Source: Thermoproteota archaeon
Lineage (GTDB): Archaea; Thermoproteota; Nitrososphaeria; Nitrososphaerales; Nitrosopumilaceae
Direction of reading: 5' to 3'
Assembly: GCA_003352285.1 (NCBI GenBank)
Contig: QQVN01000005.1
Span: 410,380 to 474,379 of the forward strand
DNA: 64,000 nucleotides
Shown: in pieces, positions 50,801-59,917 of the stretch
Position numbering within the stretch: position 1 is the first letter of the stretch
Layout of the letters: each line of letters begins with the position of its first letter
Notes under the pieces: model-generated
What the model saw: only the letters and a program-made list of their open reading frames with translations
What the model was told of the DNA's origin: nothing
Databases searched by the model: none
Translations under genes and position numbers: made by a program

Positions 50801-50867
50801 GATACAATTCTATGAATTGTATTATTAATTACTTTAGATTAAAAAGAATGAAATAAGAAAAAAGGTT

Positions 50868-51200
50868 CTATGCTTTCTCTAGTGCTCTGTCAATCATATT
50901 TTTGTATGATTCCTTTGAAGCAGCACCCACTTGTTGACTGACTACTTGACCTTTGCTAAATATGGCCAAAGTTGGAATGCTAAAAACATTGTATTTTGAT
51001 GCCAATTCGTTGGCCTCATCTACATTTACTTTAACAAAATTTACTTTGCCTTCGTATTCAGCTGCAAGTTCCTCTACAACTGGACTAACCATTCTACAAG
51101 GACCACACCATTCGGCCCAAAAGTCAACAAAGACCGGTAATGAAGAATTCATGACGTCGGTTTCCCATGTTTTGGTATCAGAAATTTGAGTAATTCCCAT
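50868..51200 (-). CDS. trxA: Thioredoxin
   Basis: A 110-residue thioredoxin of standard size. WCGPCRM with cysteines at 32 and 35, preceded by VFVDFWAE; a cis-Pro loop as SIPTLAIF near 76. It keeps cytoplasmic thiols reduced. It differs from the thioredoxin at 3572 by lacking the charged N-terminal extension. ATG at 51200; the divergent zinc-ribbon gene starts 125 bases on. Confidence 0.95.
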   Translation of the reverse strand: MGITQISDTKTWETDVMNSSLPVFVDFWAEWCGPCRMVSPVVEELAAEYEGKVNFVKVNVDEANELASKYNVFSIPTLAIFSKGQVVSQQVGAASKESYKNMIDRALEKA

Positions 51201-51324
51201 AGCAGTTATGCCTTAATCGAACACACCTAAATATGTTCACCAGAATTTGTGCGCTTGGAATTGATAACTTTCTAAATATTACTTTGTGAAATATACTTAA
51301 ATTCCCTTTGAATGAAACTGAATT

Positions 51325-52191
51325 ATGAGTTCTGATCTCCGAATAAAGAAGTTGAGAGGATCAGGAGGCTACATCATGGCAAGCGTCAATGATGACCAAC
51401 AAAGAAAAGGGAATCTTGGAGGCCCTGATTTGTTTTTGGCACCAATTGGGAGATTAGATTCAGATACAATTTCAAAATATTTTTGCAATACATGTGAGAA
51501 AGACTATGAAGGTAGCCCTAGAATCGAATATGAAAATCCAAACGAAGAAGTTGCTGAAAATTTAATTTTACTTGAAAAAGGACAATACATCTGTGCTACT
51601 TGTGGCTCAACACTAGCAGAGTACAGGGAGTTTAGAAAACCAGATGAGATGACAGATGTTGGTAATGCAAGACCAATGGAGCAATCAAATCCATTTGAAT
51701 CACCAGAGCAAACATTTACACCACCACAAACTACAACAGAGCCTCCCTCATTTACAGAGCCAGAACCAGAACCACAAAGCATTCCAGAGCCTCCAATGTC
51801 ACCACCAACTCCAAGCTTTTCCACACAACAGAGTTCACCACCAGCTGCTGAATCTCAACCTGTTGGTTCTGTTAGCTCAATAGTTGGAATGGCAGTATAC
51901 AATGAAGAAGCAAAGAGAATTGGTACTGCAAAACAAATTGGCATTGATTCATCTCAATCACTAGTTTTGGTAATTAGTAATAACAACGGTTCTGATCAAA
52001 CCATTCCTTGGAGTAATATCAAAAAAGTTGGAGAAATTGTTTTGGTTGGAACATCCTCTGCTGCATCTCAAGCACCACCCACAGTTGCTCCACCAGTACA
52101 GACGCCAACTGATTCAGGAAAATGTCCTAGTTGCAATTTTGTTAACAAAGCAGGTTCAAAATTCTGTGAAGAATGTGGAACAAAGATCTAG
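51325..52191 (+). CDS. Zinc-ribbon and PRC-barrel-like protein
   Basis: A 288-residue protein in four parts. Residues 1-105 repeat the whole order of the protein at 31553 (LRGSGGYIMASV, FLAPIGRLDSDTISKYFC, then a second Cys pair), a zinc domain. Residues ~108-185 are a Pro/Gln/Ser linker. Residues ~187-245 look like a PRC-barrel (SIVGMAVYNEEAKRIGTAKQ, TIPWSNIKKVGEIVLVG). A zinc ribbon CPSCNFVNKAGSKFCEECG ends it. Probably a scaffold protein. A TATA-like ATACTTAAA lies about 26 bases upstream. Confidence 0.8.
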   Translation: MSSDLRIKKLRGSGGYIMASVNDDQQRKGNLGGPDLFLAPIGRLDSDTISKYFCNTCEKDYEGSPRIEYENPNEEVAENLILLEKGQYICATCGSTLAEYREFRKPDEMTDVGNARPMEQSNPFESPEQTFTPPQTTTEPPSFTEPEPEPQSIPEPPMSPPTPSFSTQQSSPPAAESQPVGSVSSIVGMAVYNEEAKRIGTAKQIGIDSSQSLVLVISNNNGSDQTIPWSNIKKVGEIVLVGTSSAASQAPPTVAPPVQTPTDSGKCPSCNFVNKAGSKFCEECGTKI

Positions 52192-52235
52192 TCTATCTTA
52201 AGATTTATCTAATGAAAGAATAGGCTGGAATCTAG

Positions 52236-52937
52236 TTGACTGCAATCTCAATTTCAAAGGGTGTCATCAAAGACATTATCATAGTAGTAGTTGGTGTAAT
52301 TATAATTTGGATTGGATTGCAGCTAGTATTTGGAACTCAGAATCCATTCTATGTTGTATCTAGTGGCAGTATGATTCCAGTTTTGCAGGTGTATGATGTT
52401 TTAGTGGTTCAAGGAAACGAGCCGTTTGAAGAAGTTGAGGTTGGGGACATTATTGTCTTTAATCGTCCATCAGATCATGACAGAGTGATTGTTCACAGGG
52501 TAGCTTCAATTATCAATGAGGATCCTCTCACAATTAGAACCAAAGGAGATGCAAATCCTGCCTCAATACCTGGCACTGACTTTCCAATAACAGAAGAAGA
52601 GTATATCGGACAAGTTGCATACGTAATTCCACAAGTTGGATACATTACAAGAATACTACAGCCTCCAATCAACTACATCATCATTGTTATAATCATTGGA
52701 GTCATGGTAGCAAAACAGTTCTCAAAAAAGAAGAATGAAAAGACAAAAGATGCATCAAAAGATATTGATTCTAAATTTACTGATTTGACCCAGCCAAAGC
52801 AAGATGTACAGAACTTGACTGATCTTGATAACATTCCAAAAGATTCTGAATACTCTAAAGAATCAGGGTTAAATTCAAATGAAAAATCCGGTGAGTCTTT
52901 AGATACTAAAGATACAAAATCAGATAAGAAAGACTAG
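52236..52937 (+). CDS. Signal peptidase I, archaeal Sec11 type
   Basis: A 233-residue membrane protease that removes signal peptides of exported proteins. Membrane helix at about 11-33, then the catalytic Ser at 45 in SGSMIPVL and His at 87 in VIVHRV. Lys is replaced by His, as in archaeal and eukaryotic enzymes. A second membrane helix is at ~147-163, followed by a ~70-residue charged tail (Lys/Asp/Ser). TTG start at 52236 with a TTATCTAAT TATA-like stretch about 26 bases before. Its substrates would include the many secreted proteins in the window. Confidence 0.92.
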   Translation: MTAISISKGVIKDIIIVVVGVIIIWIGLQLVFGTQNPFYVVSSGSMIPVLQVYDVLVVQGNEPFEEVEVGDIIVFNRPSDHDRVIVHRVASIINEDPLTIRTKGDANPASIPGTDFPITEEEYIGQVAYVIPQVGYITRILQPPINYIIIVIIIGVMVAKQFSKKKNEKTKDASKDIDSKFTDLTQPKQDVQNLTDLDNIPKDSEYSKESGLNSNEKSGESLDTKDTKSDKKD

Positions 52938-52938
52938 A

Positions 52939-54447
52939 TTATTTTTCAGATGGTAGTTTGAATACTCGCTTAAAGTATTCAGATTGTTCTTTTGGTTCCT
53001 CAAAGTCATCTTTTACTTTTGCAAGATGTTTTGCCAAGTTTTTCTTGTATCCTAGCTGCATCTGTCTTGCAATCTGAATTCTCTGAGCTTGTGGTGAACC
53101 TGCACCATGCATTGATTCAGTAAGATAGCCAACTGCGTTTCTACCCATGGTCATGTTTTCAATTAATCGCAATACTCTCATTCTGTTTTCAACATCCACG
53201 CCCTTTCTTCCCGCTAGATATTTGCGGAGTATTGGTCCAGCCTCTGGATGTCTAAAGTCCTTCTCTGATGGTAGAGTTACAACAAGACCGCCTGCAATGT
53301 CTTGCGCTAGTCTGCCAATCTCATATGGAAATCTAGTAACGTTGTGTTTGCAAACTTGAGCAAGCATGTCATCATTTAGGTAAACTCCTGACTTCATTTT
53401 TTGTCCCTGATAAGAAGATGCAATTCCCGCAGCAAAGATTGATTCGTTAAGATGTGTCATCTCAATTAGTTTATCTTTGATATGAGATACCTTTGGAATT
53501 CCATTATAATCTGCGATGGTAGCAGCTGCACCAATTAAGACGTCACCTAATCCAGTTTTGCATACATAGCTTCTTCTATGATAGCAAGTGAATCTCTCTA
53601 CCAACATTGAGGCAAATTCGTATTCGCCGTGCATGAATACCTTATCCCATGGAATAAACACATTATCTAAAATTATCATGGCCTCCTGACCAGCATACAT
53701 AGAGTTGCCTGCATCAAGATCTCCTTCCTCCATGCTTCGTGTATCACAGGATTGTCTGCCATAGATGTATGTGACACCTTCTGCATCTGCTGGAATTGCA
53801 CCTACAATAGCATAATCCTTGTCGTTTTCCGTTAGTCTAATTGTTGGCATCAAGATAATCCAGTGTGAATTAATGCATCCAGTTTGGTGTGCCTTTGCTC
53901 CTGTAACGTAAACTCCTTTGTCATCTTCTTTTACAATATGAACAAACATGTCAGGATCAACTTGCTCTGATGGTCCAAGACTTCTATCACCCTTAGGATC
54001 AGTCATTGCTCCACCGATTACAAAATTTTCTTCTTGCATCATTTTGATAAAATCTAACAGTCGTTTGTGATAGTTTGTTCCATGCTTTTCATCAATTTCA
54101 TATGTTGTAGAATGTAGAGAGTTGATTGCATCCATTCCTACACATCTTTGAAAACATGTTCCAGTGTTTTGTCCAAGCTTTCTTTGCATTTTATTTTGCA
54201 TTACCAAGTCTTGTGCGCTTTCTGCAATGTGCAAAAATCGGTTTACACGTTTTCCAGAGATTGATGATTGAGCAGATGCAAGCTCTTCTTCACGAACAGC
54301 TAAATCATATGTTTCAGCAAGTGCATTAATTGATGGTCTAATCATTGGATGATCTACATAATTCTCAATTAATTCGCCAAACAGGAAAATTTTCAGCTTT
54401 CTGCCCCTAAGACTCTGAATGTACTCTTCGCCAGTCCTAATGCCCAT
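52939..54447 (-). CDS. 4-hydroxybutyryl-CoA dehydratase
   Basis: A 502-residue flavin and iron-sulfur enzyme that dehydrates 4-hydroxybutyryl-CoA to crotonyl-CoA, a key step of the 3-hydroxypropionate/4-hydroxybutyrate cycle. Cys at 98 and 102 (TGTCFQRCVG) fit the cluster ligands, with CYH...C near 288-296 supplying the further His and Cys. YHRRSYVCKTG is near the known active-site region. It follows the ADP-forming ligase, which makes its substrate, on the same strand, so the pair is one operon. The His and the last Cys are six residues apart as read here. Confidence 0.92.
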   Translation of the reverse strand: MGIRTGEEYIQSLRGRKLKIFLFGELIENYVDHPMIRPSINALAETYDLAVREEELASAQSSISGKRVNRFLHIAESAQDLVMQNKMQRKLGQNTGTCFQRCVGMDAINSLHSTTYEIDEKHGTNYHKRLLDFIKMMQEENFVIGGAMTDPKGDRSLGPSEQVDPDMFVHIVKEDDKGVYVTGAKAHQTGCINSHWIILMPTIRLTENDKDYAIVGAIPADAEGVTYIYGRQSCDTRSMEEGDLDAGNSMYAGQEAMIILDNVFIPWDKVFMHGEYEFASMLVERFTCYHRRSYVCKTGLGDVLIGAAATIADYNGIPKVSHIKDKLIEMTHLNESIFAAGIASSYQGQKMKSGVYLNDDMLAQVCKHNVTRFPYEIGRLAQDIAGGLVVTLPSEKDFRHPEAGPILRKYLAGRKGVDVENRMRVLRLIENMTMGRNAVGYLTESMHGAGSPQAQRIQIARQMQLGYKKNLAKHLAKVKDDFEEPKEQSEYFKRVFKLPSEK

Positions 54448-54514
54448 CAGAAATACCTCACTCTAAGTTGTATAAATATTCTAAAGATCCAGGCAGGAAT
54501 GATACTTCTATCAT

Positions 54515-56611
54515 CTAAAGTCCTATTCGGACATCAAGGATCTTGCATCCTTTGCCTTTTTCCATTACCAAGACTGGATTCATGTCTAGTTCTTTTATTT
54601 CCTTGAAATCAGTTACAAGCTGGGAGAGTCGTTGAATGCATTCAGACAGTTTAGCTTTATCAGATGGCTTTTCTCCCCTTACGCCTTCTAGAATCTTTTT
54701 CATCTTAATTGAAGAGATCATGTCGTCTGCTTCTTTGTTTGTTACAGGTGCTAGCTTGAATGTCACATCTTTTAGTACCTCAACATAGATTCCACCCATT
54801 CCAAGCATGATAACTGGTCCCATTCCTGGTTCTAGTTTAGAACCGATAATCATCTCCTTTCCTCCTTTGACCATTTCGACAATCAAAACGCCTTTGATTT
54901 CGGCTTTTTTGTTGTATTTTTTAGCATTGGATACGATTTCCTTAAAGGCAGACTTTACTTCTTGTTCATTTTTGAGATTAACTTTGACTCCCCCTGCATC
55001 TGATTTGTGAATAATTTGTGGGGATGCAATCTTCATTACAACAGGATACCCAATCTTTTTTGCATTCTTTACAGCATCTGCTTCATTTTTTGCAAGAATA
55101 CTCTTTGGTAAAGGAAAGCCATATGCACGTAAAACCTCTTGTCCTTCTTCTTCTAGAAGATTTGGTCGTCCCTCCTTCTTTACATTATCAAAAATTTTCT
55201 TTACCTTTGCCTTGTCAGCTTTGAATTTTGTAACAGTTCCCAATGGAGAGTTTACAGATTTTGAAAAGGTCAACATTGCGTTTAGTGCACGAATTGCGCC
55301 CTCTGCATAGGTAAAGTATGGAACTCCACCATTTGATAAGACTTCACGATTTGTAACTCCTTCATCTAATCCCATCAAGCTGGCAAGCATTGTCTTTTTG
55401 TATTTTTTTGACATTGCAACAATTACTTCCGCTAGTTGATCATAATCTAGAGTACCAGATGGTGTACACATTGAAATTACAGAGCCAACTTTTGGATGAG
55501 CTAAAACAAGATCCAACACATGATGGAATCTATTAAAATCAGCATCCCCAACGATATCAACGGGATTTCGTGAGCTGCCCCAAGGTGGAATTACTGCATC
55601 AATCTTTGGCCTAATGTTTTCAATCTTTGCCATCTTGATTCCCATCTTTGAGCATGCATCAGTTGAGATAATTGCAGGACCGCCTGCGTTTGAGACAATA
55701 ACTAAATCACCTTTTGCTGGAAGTGGTTGCTTTGAGAATGCCACAGCGTAATCAAAGAGCTCCTCCATTGTATCAACTCTGAGTGCACCAGATTGTTTTA
55801 GTAATGCATCGTAGATTTCATCAGAGCCCATCAGTGCACCAGTGTGTGACATTGCAGCTTTTGCACCTTCAGGACTACGACCAGATTTTAAAATTATAAT
55901 TGGTTTTTTGAGTTTTCTTGTGATATTTCTGCAAACCTTGAGAAATTGTTGACCATTTCCCATGTCCTCAAGATACATCACAATAACTTTGGTTTGTTTG
56001 TGGTTTGCCAGCATGTTTAAGACATCAATTTCGCTCATTGCTGCCTTGTTACCCATGCTGACTACTGCTGAAAATCCAATGTCTTGTGCACTTGCGTCTT
56101 CAACTAGTGCTGCGCAGATTGCACCACTTTGAGAAACAAGAGCAATACTACCTGATTTTGGAGTAACTTTGAGAAATGTAGAGTTCATCATCGTCTTTGG
56201 ATCTAAATTCATTACGCCAAGACAGTTTGGACCAATAATTTTGATATTGTATTGTTTTGCAATGTCTTTTAGTCGTTGTTCTAATTTTGCGCCTTCTTCA
56301 TCTACTTCTTTGAATCCAGCTGTGATTACAATTGCACCCTTGATCTTTTTCTTACCGCATTCTTCTAGTACAGTTGGAACGATTGTATTTTTTGTAACAA
56401 TGACTGCAAGATCAATTGGTTTTGGCACATCTAAAACTGTCTTGTATGCTTTTTTGTAAAATACAGTTGGTCTAGTTGGGCTAATTGGAAAAACAGTTCC
56501 TTTGAATCCATTCATAATATTAGAAGTAATGGTTCGTCCGACGCTTCCTCGTTTATCTGATGCACCAATTATTGCAATTGATTTTGGTGATAGAAAAACG
56601 GATTCAGACAT
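54515..56611 (-). CDS. ADP-forming acyl-CoA ligase (4-hydroxybutyrate-CoA ligase candidate)
   Basis: A 698-residue single-chain acid-CoA ligase (ADP-forming). The order of domains is CoA-binding (~1-130, IAIIGASDKRGSVG), two ligase-type domains with the phospho-His in MSHTGALMG near 255, and an ATP-grasp domain (~480-698, GYPVVMKIASPQIIHKSD). In thaumarchaea such enzymes make 3-hydroxypropionyl-CoA or 4-hydroxybutyryl-CoA with ADP as product. Lying 67 bases upstream of the 4-hydroxybutyryl-CoA dehydratase makes 4-hydroxybutyrate the likely substrate. Confidence 0.9.
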   Translation of the reverse strand: MSESVFLSPKSIAIIGASDKRGSVGRTITSNIMNGFKGTVFPISPTRPTVFYKKAYKTVLDVPKPIDLAVIVTKNTIVPTVLEECGKKKIKGAIVITAGFKEVDEEGAKLEQRLKDIAKQYNIKIIGPNCLGVMNLDPKTMMNSTFLKVTPKSGSIALVSQSGAICAALVEDASAQDIGFSAVVSMGNKAAMSEIDVLNMLANHKQTKVIVMYLEDMGNGQQFLKVCRNITRKLKKPIIILKSGRSPEGAKAAMSHTGALMGSDEIYDALLKQSGALRVDTMEELFDYAVAFSKQPLPAKGDLVIVSNAGGPAIISTDACSKMGIKMAKIENIRPKIDAVIPPWGSSRNPVDIVGDADFNRFHHVLDLVLAHPKVGSVISMCTPSGTLDYDQLAEVIVAMSKKYKKTMLASLMGLDEGVTNREVLSNGGVPYFTYAEGAIRALNAMLTFSKSVNSPLGTVTKFKADKAKVKKIFDNVKKEGRPNLLEEEGQEVLRAYGFPLPKSILAKNEADAVKNAKKIGYPVVMKIASPQIIHKSDAGGVKVNLKNEQEVKSAFKEIVSNAKKYNKKAEIKGVLIVEMVKGGKEMIIGSKLEPGMGPVIMLGMGGIYVEVLKDVTFKLAPVTNKEADDMISSIKMKKILEGVRGEKPSDKAKLSECIQRLSQLVTDFKEIKELDMNPVLVMEKGKGCKILDVRIGL

Positions 56612-56666
56612 TAACGAAAATGGATCAAAACAATTTCCATAATAAAGTTATTCATCAAAGGCCGAT

Positions 56667-57023
56667 CTAGCTTCCAAGCATTTTGCCAGCGAGATTTTCT
56701 TTCCTTGGAACCCAAGTAATTTTCAGATTAGGGAATCTTCCAATTAGCGACCATGCCTCACGGGCCAGCTCCCTAAGCTGCTCATTGTTTATTGCAAATT
56801 CATGATTAAGTTGCGATACAGTATTTTTTGAATCACTGAAAATTTCAAGAGGTTCCTTAGTATCTACAAATTTTTTTAGAGCAGAAATTATTGCCAAATA
56901 TTCTGCTTGGTTATTTGTAATGTCTGGTTTTTTTTCATAAAATGATTCCCCAGTCTCTTTTACAAAGAAGCCATACCCCGAATCAGAGCCTCCGGAACCA
57001 TCAACATAAACGCTAATTGTCAT
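56667..57023 (-). CDS. RNase H-like protein
   Basis: A 118-residue RNase HI-fold protein: Asp at 8 in YVDGSGG, Glu at 41 in TNNQAEYLAI and Asp at 64 in IFSDSKNTV, the first three catalytic positions. The last segment, VPRKENLAGKMLGS, should carry a fourth acidic residue after Asn-x-x-Ala, but has Gly. So it may cut RNA in RNA-DNA hybrids weakly or only bind them. Its start overlaps the stop of the upstream membrane protein by 11 bases. Confidence 0.82.
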   Translation of the reverse strand: MTISVYVDGSGGSDSGYGFFVKETGESFYEKKPDITNNQAEYLAIISALKKFVDTKEPLEIFSDSKNTVSQLNHEFAINNEQLRELAREAWSLIGRFPNLKITWVPRKENLAGKMLGS

Positions 57024-57465
57024 CCTTATACAACCTAGTCAACTTGACACTCAAATTTATTACGATCATATAGACAATTGTAGAAATTCCCTGTGAAACT
57101 ATGGATGCAATGTATGGATCATATTCAATTGTTAACAGATAATATTGTAAAATCCATCGAACTATGGTGTAAACGACTTCTCCAATTCCTAATGATGAGA
57201 CAATTTTGATTAGGTCAGATTTTAAGCGTGCTTTATCAGTCTCTCCTGATTTTAGCTTGTATTTTTTTCTATTATCTAAGTAAAACAATCCACCAAAAAC
57301 GGAAAAAAACACAGTATAGTCGACAATCAATGTATACGTGGTGTTAAGATAATCCTCTTGGCCAGCAAGTAATTGGGCCACAACTGCAGAAATTGTAATA
57401 GATGCTGCAAATGCAATGAGAATGTTTTTGTTTAATCCAAAGTATTCCTTGTATTTTTGTTTCAT
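57013..57465 (-). CDS. Four-segment membrane protein, GtrA-like
   Basis: A 150-residue protein with hydrophobic segments at about 13-31, 44-62, 86-108 and 118-138, joined by short basic loops. The size and pattern match the GtrA-like family of small membrane proteins, which includes polyprenyl-linked sugar flippases, but the assignment is weak. It overlaps the RNase H-like gene by 11 bases. Confidence 0.6.
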   Translation of the reverse strand: MKQKYKEYFGLNKNILIAFAASITISAVVAQLLAGQEDYLNTTYTLIVDYTVFFSVFGGLFYLDNRKKYKLKSGETDKARLKSDLIKIVSSLGIGEVVYTIVRWILQYYLLTIEYDPYIASIVSQGISTIVYMIVINLSVKLTRLYKDDN

Positions 57466-57500
57466 AGAATTTTGTTATTAATCCAGCAAATAAACCAAGG

Positions 57501-57785
57501 CTAGTCCAACGTAATTTTGAGGAATATTAACAAGCCAATAAGTTCTGCAATGCCAACACCTAACATGTATGGAAATATTTCATGCGAAAATATTTCATGC
57601 ATAGAAAAGTATGCCATAGAACCAATGATGTTGTGCAAAAATAACATGCCTGCAACAACAATCAGACCCAGCGGTAGCTGTGCCTTTGTTTTAACATACA
57701 TCTTTCCAAATATTCCAATCAGAATACCAAGAATGACCATATTTGCAATGGACACAATAGAAAGAATAGCTGAGGTAGGTTCCAT
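57501..57785 (-). CDS. Three-segment membrane protein, unknown function
   Basis: A 94-residue protein with hydrophobic segments at about 5-27, 36-55 and 71-91. His residues in the middle (MHEIFSHEIF) are next to the membrane. It follows the ArsR-type regulator gene by 24 bases and is probably in its operon. Such pairs are often a sensor and its regulator, or a regulator and its target. Family unknown. Confidence 0.65.
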   Translation of the reverse strand: MEPTSAILSIVSIANMVILGILIGIFGKMYVKTKAQLPLGLIVVAGMLFLHNIIGSMAYFSMHEIFSHEIFPYMLGVGIAELIGLLIFLKITLD

Positions 57786-57809
57786 TAGAAAACTTTCGAC
57801 CTCGTAGAT

Positions 57810-58112
57810 TTATGTACTTTTATCCAATTTCCTTGCAATTTCCTCAAACGTCTCCAGGTTCACTTCTAAAAAAGGAGATACAAAATATGTGATTGCATAT
57901 TTTTCACCCTCTTTGATTATCATGTTATTTTTTTCTAAAACTTTGATGTGATGCTGAATTGCTTTGTAATCTAATCCAAATTCTTTTGCCAATTGGTTCG
58001 TATTTGATGGTTGATTTTTCAATGATTGAATAATTTTTAATCGATTAATTCCGCCTCGAGAGCCTGCAAAGACAAACCACAAAAGACGTTTGGCATGAGG
58101 ATCATTGGCCAT
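57810..58112 (-). CDS. ArsR-type winged-helix regulator
   Basis: A 100-residue protein with one winged-helix domain: GGINRLKIIQSLKNQPSNT near 19-37, then NQLAKEFGLDYKAIQHHIKVLE as helix-turn-helix and wing (EGEKYAITY). No metal-binding Cys are seen. Start at ATG 58112. It probably controls the small membrane protein gene that follows. Confidence 0.85.
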   Translation of the reverse strand: MANDPHAKRLLWFVFAGSRGGINRLKIIQSLKNQPSNTNQLAKEFGLDYKAIQHHIKVLEKNNMIIKEGEKYAITYFVSPFLEVNLETFEEIARKLDKST

Positions 58113-58219
58113 AAATAATTCAAGATTTCTTAAGTGACTCTACTAAAAGGTATTTTGGGCTTAATTGATCAAAAAAATTCATAGTAAGAATAAATTAATG
58201 TAATTACTAATGTAGTATT

Positions 58220-59101
58220 ATGATGCTAAATTATGACTATCCATTATACAGACCACCATCTGAAGCAAGATCATTAATCTTTCAAGTAACACTAGGATGT
58301 TCTTTTAACGAATGTTCTTTCTGTGACATGTACAGATCAAAAGAGTACAGCGAGCGCCCTTGGGACGAAGTAAAATTAGAAATCGACATGATGGCAAAAC
58401 AGCTTCCAGATACTCAAAGAATCTTTCTTGCTGATGGGGATGCATTAAATCTAGATACGGAATACATGGTCAAAGTTGTAAAATATATCAAAGAAAAATT
58501 TCAAAATCTTGAAAGAATATCATGCTATGCAATGCCAATGAACATCTTAAAAAAAACTCCTGAAGAGCTAAAAAGAATGCATGATGCTGGATTAACAATG
58601 TTTTATCTTGGAATTGAGAGCGGCTCTGATGTAATTCTAAAAAAAGTAACAAAAGGTGCAATAGCTAAAACAATAATCAAGGCAGTCAACAAAGCAAAAG
58701 ATGTAGGATATACAATGTCGTGCATGGTGATATTGGGACTAGGCGGTTCCAAGTACTCAAAAGAACACATTCGAGGAACTGCAGAAGTAATCAGTGCATG
58801 CTCTCCAAATTATGTTGGGGCATTAACATTATACTTGGAAAATGGAATCAAGGATGAATTCCTAACAAAGTTTGGTGAGGAGTTTGTTCCAGTATCAGAT
58901 GAACAAGCACTAGATGAGCTTGAGGATCTAATTTCTCAGATTGATGTTAAAGATGAGGTTGTCTTTAGGGCAAATCACGGTTCTAATGCTTATACAATAA
59001 AGGGCACATTTCCACAAGATAAGCAGGATATGCTGGATAAAATTTCATGGATGAAAAAACATCCTGAGGTAATCAGACCAAAAGGACTGCGAGGATTTTA
59101 G
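58220..59101 (+). CDS. Radical SAM protein
   Basis: A 293-residue radical SAM enzyme. The cluster Cys are at 27, 32 and 35 (GCSFNECSFCDMY), thus CX4CX2C, not the more usual CX3CX2C. A (beta-alpha) barrel follows, with FLADGDALNL near 73 and FYLGIESGSD near 133 as substrate or SAM contacts. No C-terminal cluster domain was seen. The reaction is not known. Its stop overlaps the convergent exported-protein gene by four bases. Confidence 0.88.
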   Translation: MMLNYDYPLYRPPSEARSLIFQVTLGCSFNECSFCDMYRSKEYSERPWDEVKLEIDMMAKQLPDTQRIFLADGDALNLDTEYMVKVVKYIKEKFQNLERISCYAMPMNILKKTPEELKRMHDAGLTMFYLGIESGSDVILKKVTKGAIAKTIIKAVNKAKDVGYTMSCMVILGLGGSKYSKEHIRGTAEVISACSPNYVGALTLYLENGIKDEFLTKFGEEFVPVSDEQALDELEDLISQIDVKDEVVFRANHGSNAYTIKGTFPQDKQDMLDKISWMKKHPEVIRPKGLRGF

Positions 59102-59571
59102 GCAGTATCCAAGTTTGGATGCAGATATACTACTTTGTAAATCACAACAGTATAGTCGCCTGTAAATGAGCGAGTAACCTGTCCATCATCCACACTTCTT
59201 ACTCGAAATTTGTATTCATACGTTCCATCTTCATTTACTACAGCTTGAGCAAAGCGTGCAGGTTCACCATTCTGGTACATTTGGATAATTACAGGGTAGT
59301 CCTTTACATGATTTGCAATTTTTCCCTCAACAAATGCCCATGGAAGAACGTTGTCTGCAGGTGCGTGAAAGAAAACAGTTGACTTTTCAACTCCCATAGT
59401 AGCATCTATTGGAAAGATTTCAGTTTGGGGAGTATGTGTATGACCATTAACTCCAATCATTCCGGAGTGTGGGTGCGCAAAGGATACCGACGATAAAGGT
59501 AAAATCAGAAAAGCAATCAAAATGCTTGATAGTACGAGAGTTTTTTGCATGGCTGTTCTAAAGGGATTCAA
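59098..59571 (-). CDS. Exported protein, unknown function
   Basis: A 157-residue protein with a signal peptide (about 1-32). The mature part starts with His-rich HPHSGMIGVNGHTH, which may bind copper or another metal, and continues as a beta-sandwich (YPVIIQMYQNGEPARFAQAVV, YEYKFRVRSV). There are no Cys. No named family. It converges on the radical SAM gene with four shared bases. Confidence 0.72.
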   Translation of the reverse strand: MNPFRTAMQKTLVLSSILIAFLILPLSSVSFAHPHSGMIGVNGHTHTPQTEIFPIDATMGVEKSTVFFHAPADNVLPWAFVEGKIANHVKDYPVIIQMYQNGEPARFAQAVVNEDGTYEYKFRVRSVDDGQVTRSFTGDYTVVIYKVVYLHPNLDTA

Positions 59572-59591
59572 TATTAAAAATTTTCACTAGT

Positions 59592-59843
59592 TTATAATCC
59601 ATCAATAATTGGTTTTAGTTTTTCAGGAAGTTCAGGCAGTTCGGTATGGCTTTCGTTGTTTTGAATTATTTCAGGTCCAATTCGTCTGACTCTTTGAGTT
59701 CCAATCAAAGTATCGATGTTTCTTTGGACGTCCTTTTCTGGCAAGATTGTTTTCAGCTTTGAAAGTACCTCTTCCTCATTTTCGTATTTTTTTATTGCAT
59801 ACTGGATTAGAATTATTTTTTCATCAGCGGTAAAGTCTGCCAT
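59592..59843 (-). CDS. Small helical protein, unknown function
   Basis: An 83-residue soluble protein. A longer frame starts at 59978, but the first 45 residues read through AT-rich promoter sequence; ATG at 59843 gives the clean start MADFTADEKIIL. The pattern is helical (LIQYAIKKYENEEEVLSKLK) with a charged, Pro-rich end. No family recognised. It shares a divergent region with the next gene. Confidence 0.62.
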   Translation of the reverse strand: MADFTADEKIILIQYAIKKYENEEEVLSKLKTILPEKDVQRNIDTLIGTQRVRRIGPEIIQNNESHTELPELPEKLKPIIDGL

Positions 59844-59917
59844 ATTTTGAGTATCAGGTTTGTGGCTAAATATCTTTACAGAGCAAAAACGGTTAAAATA
59901 GCAGATTTGGTAATTTA

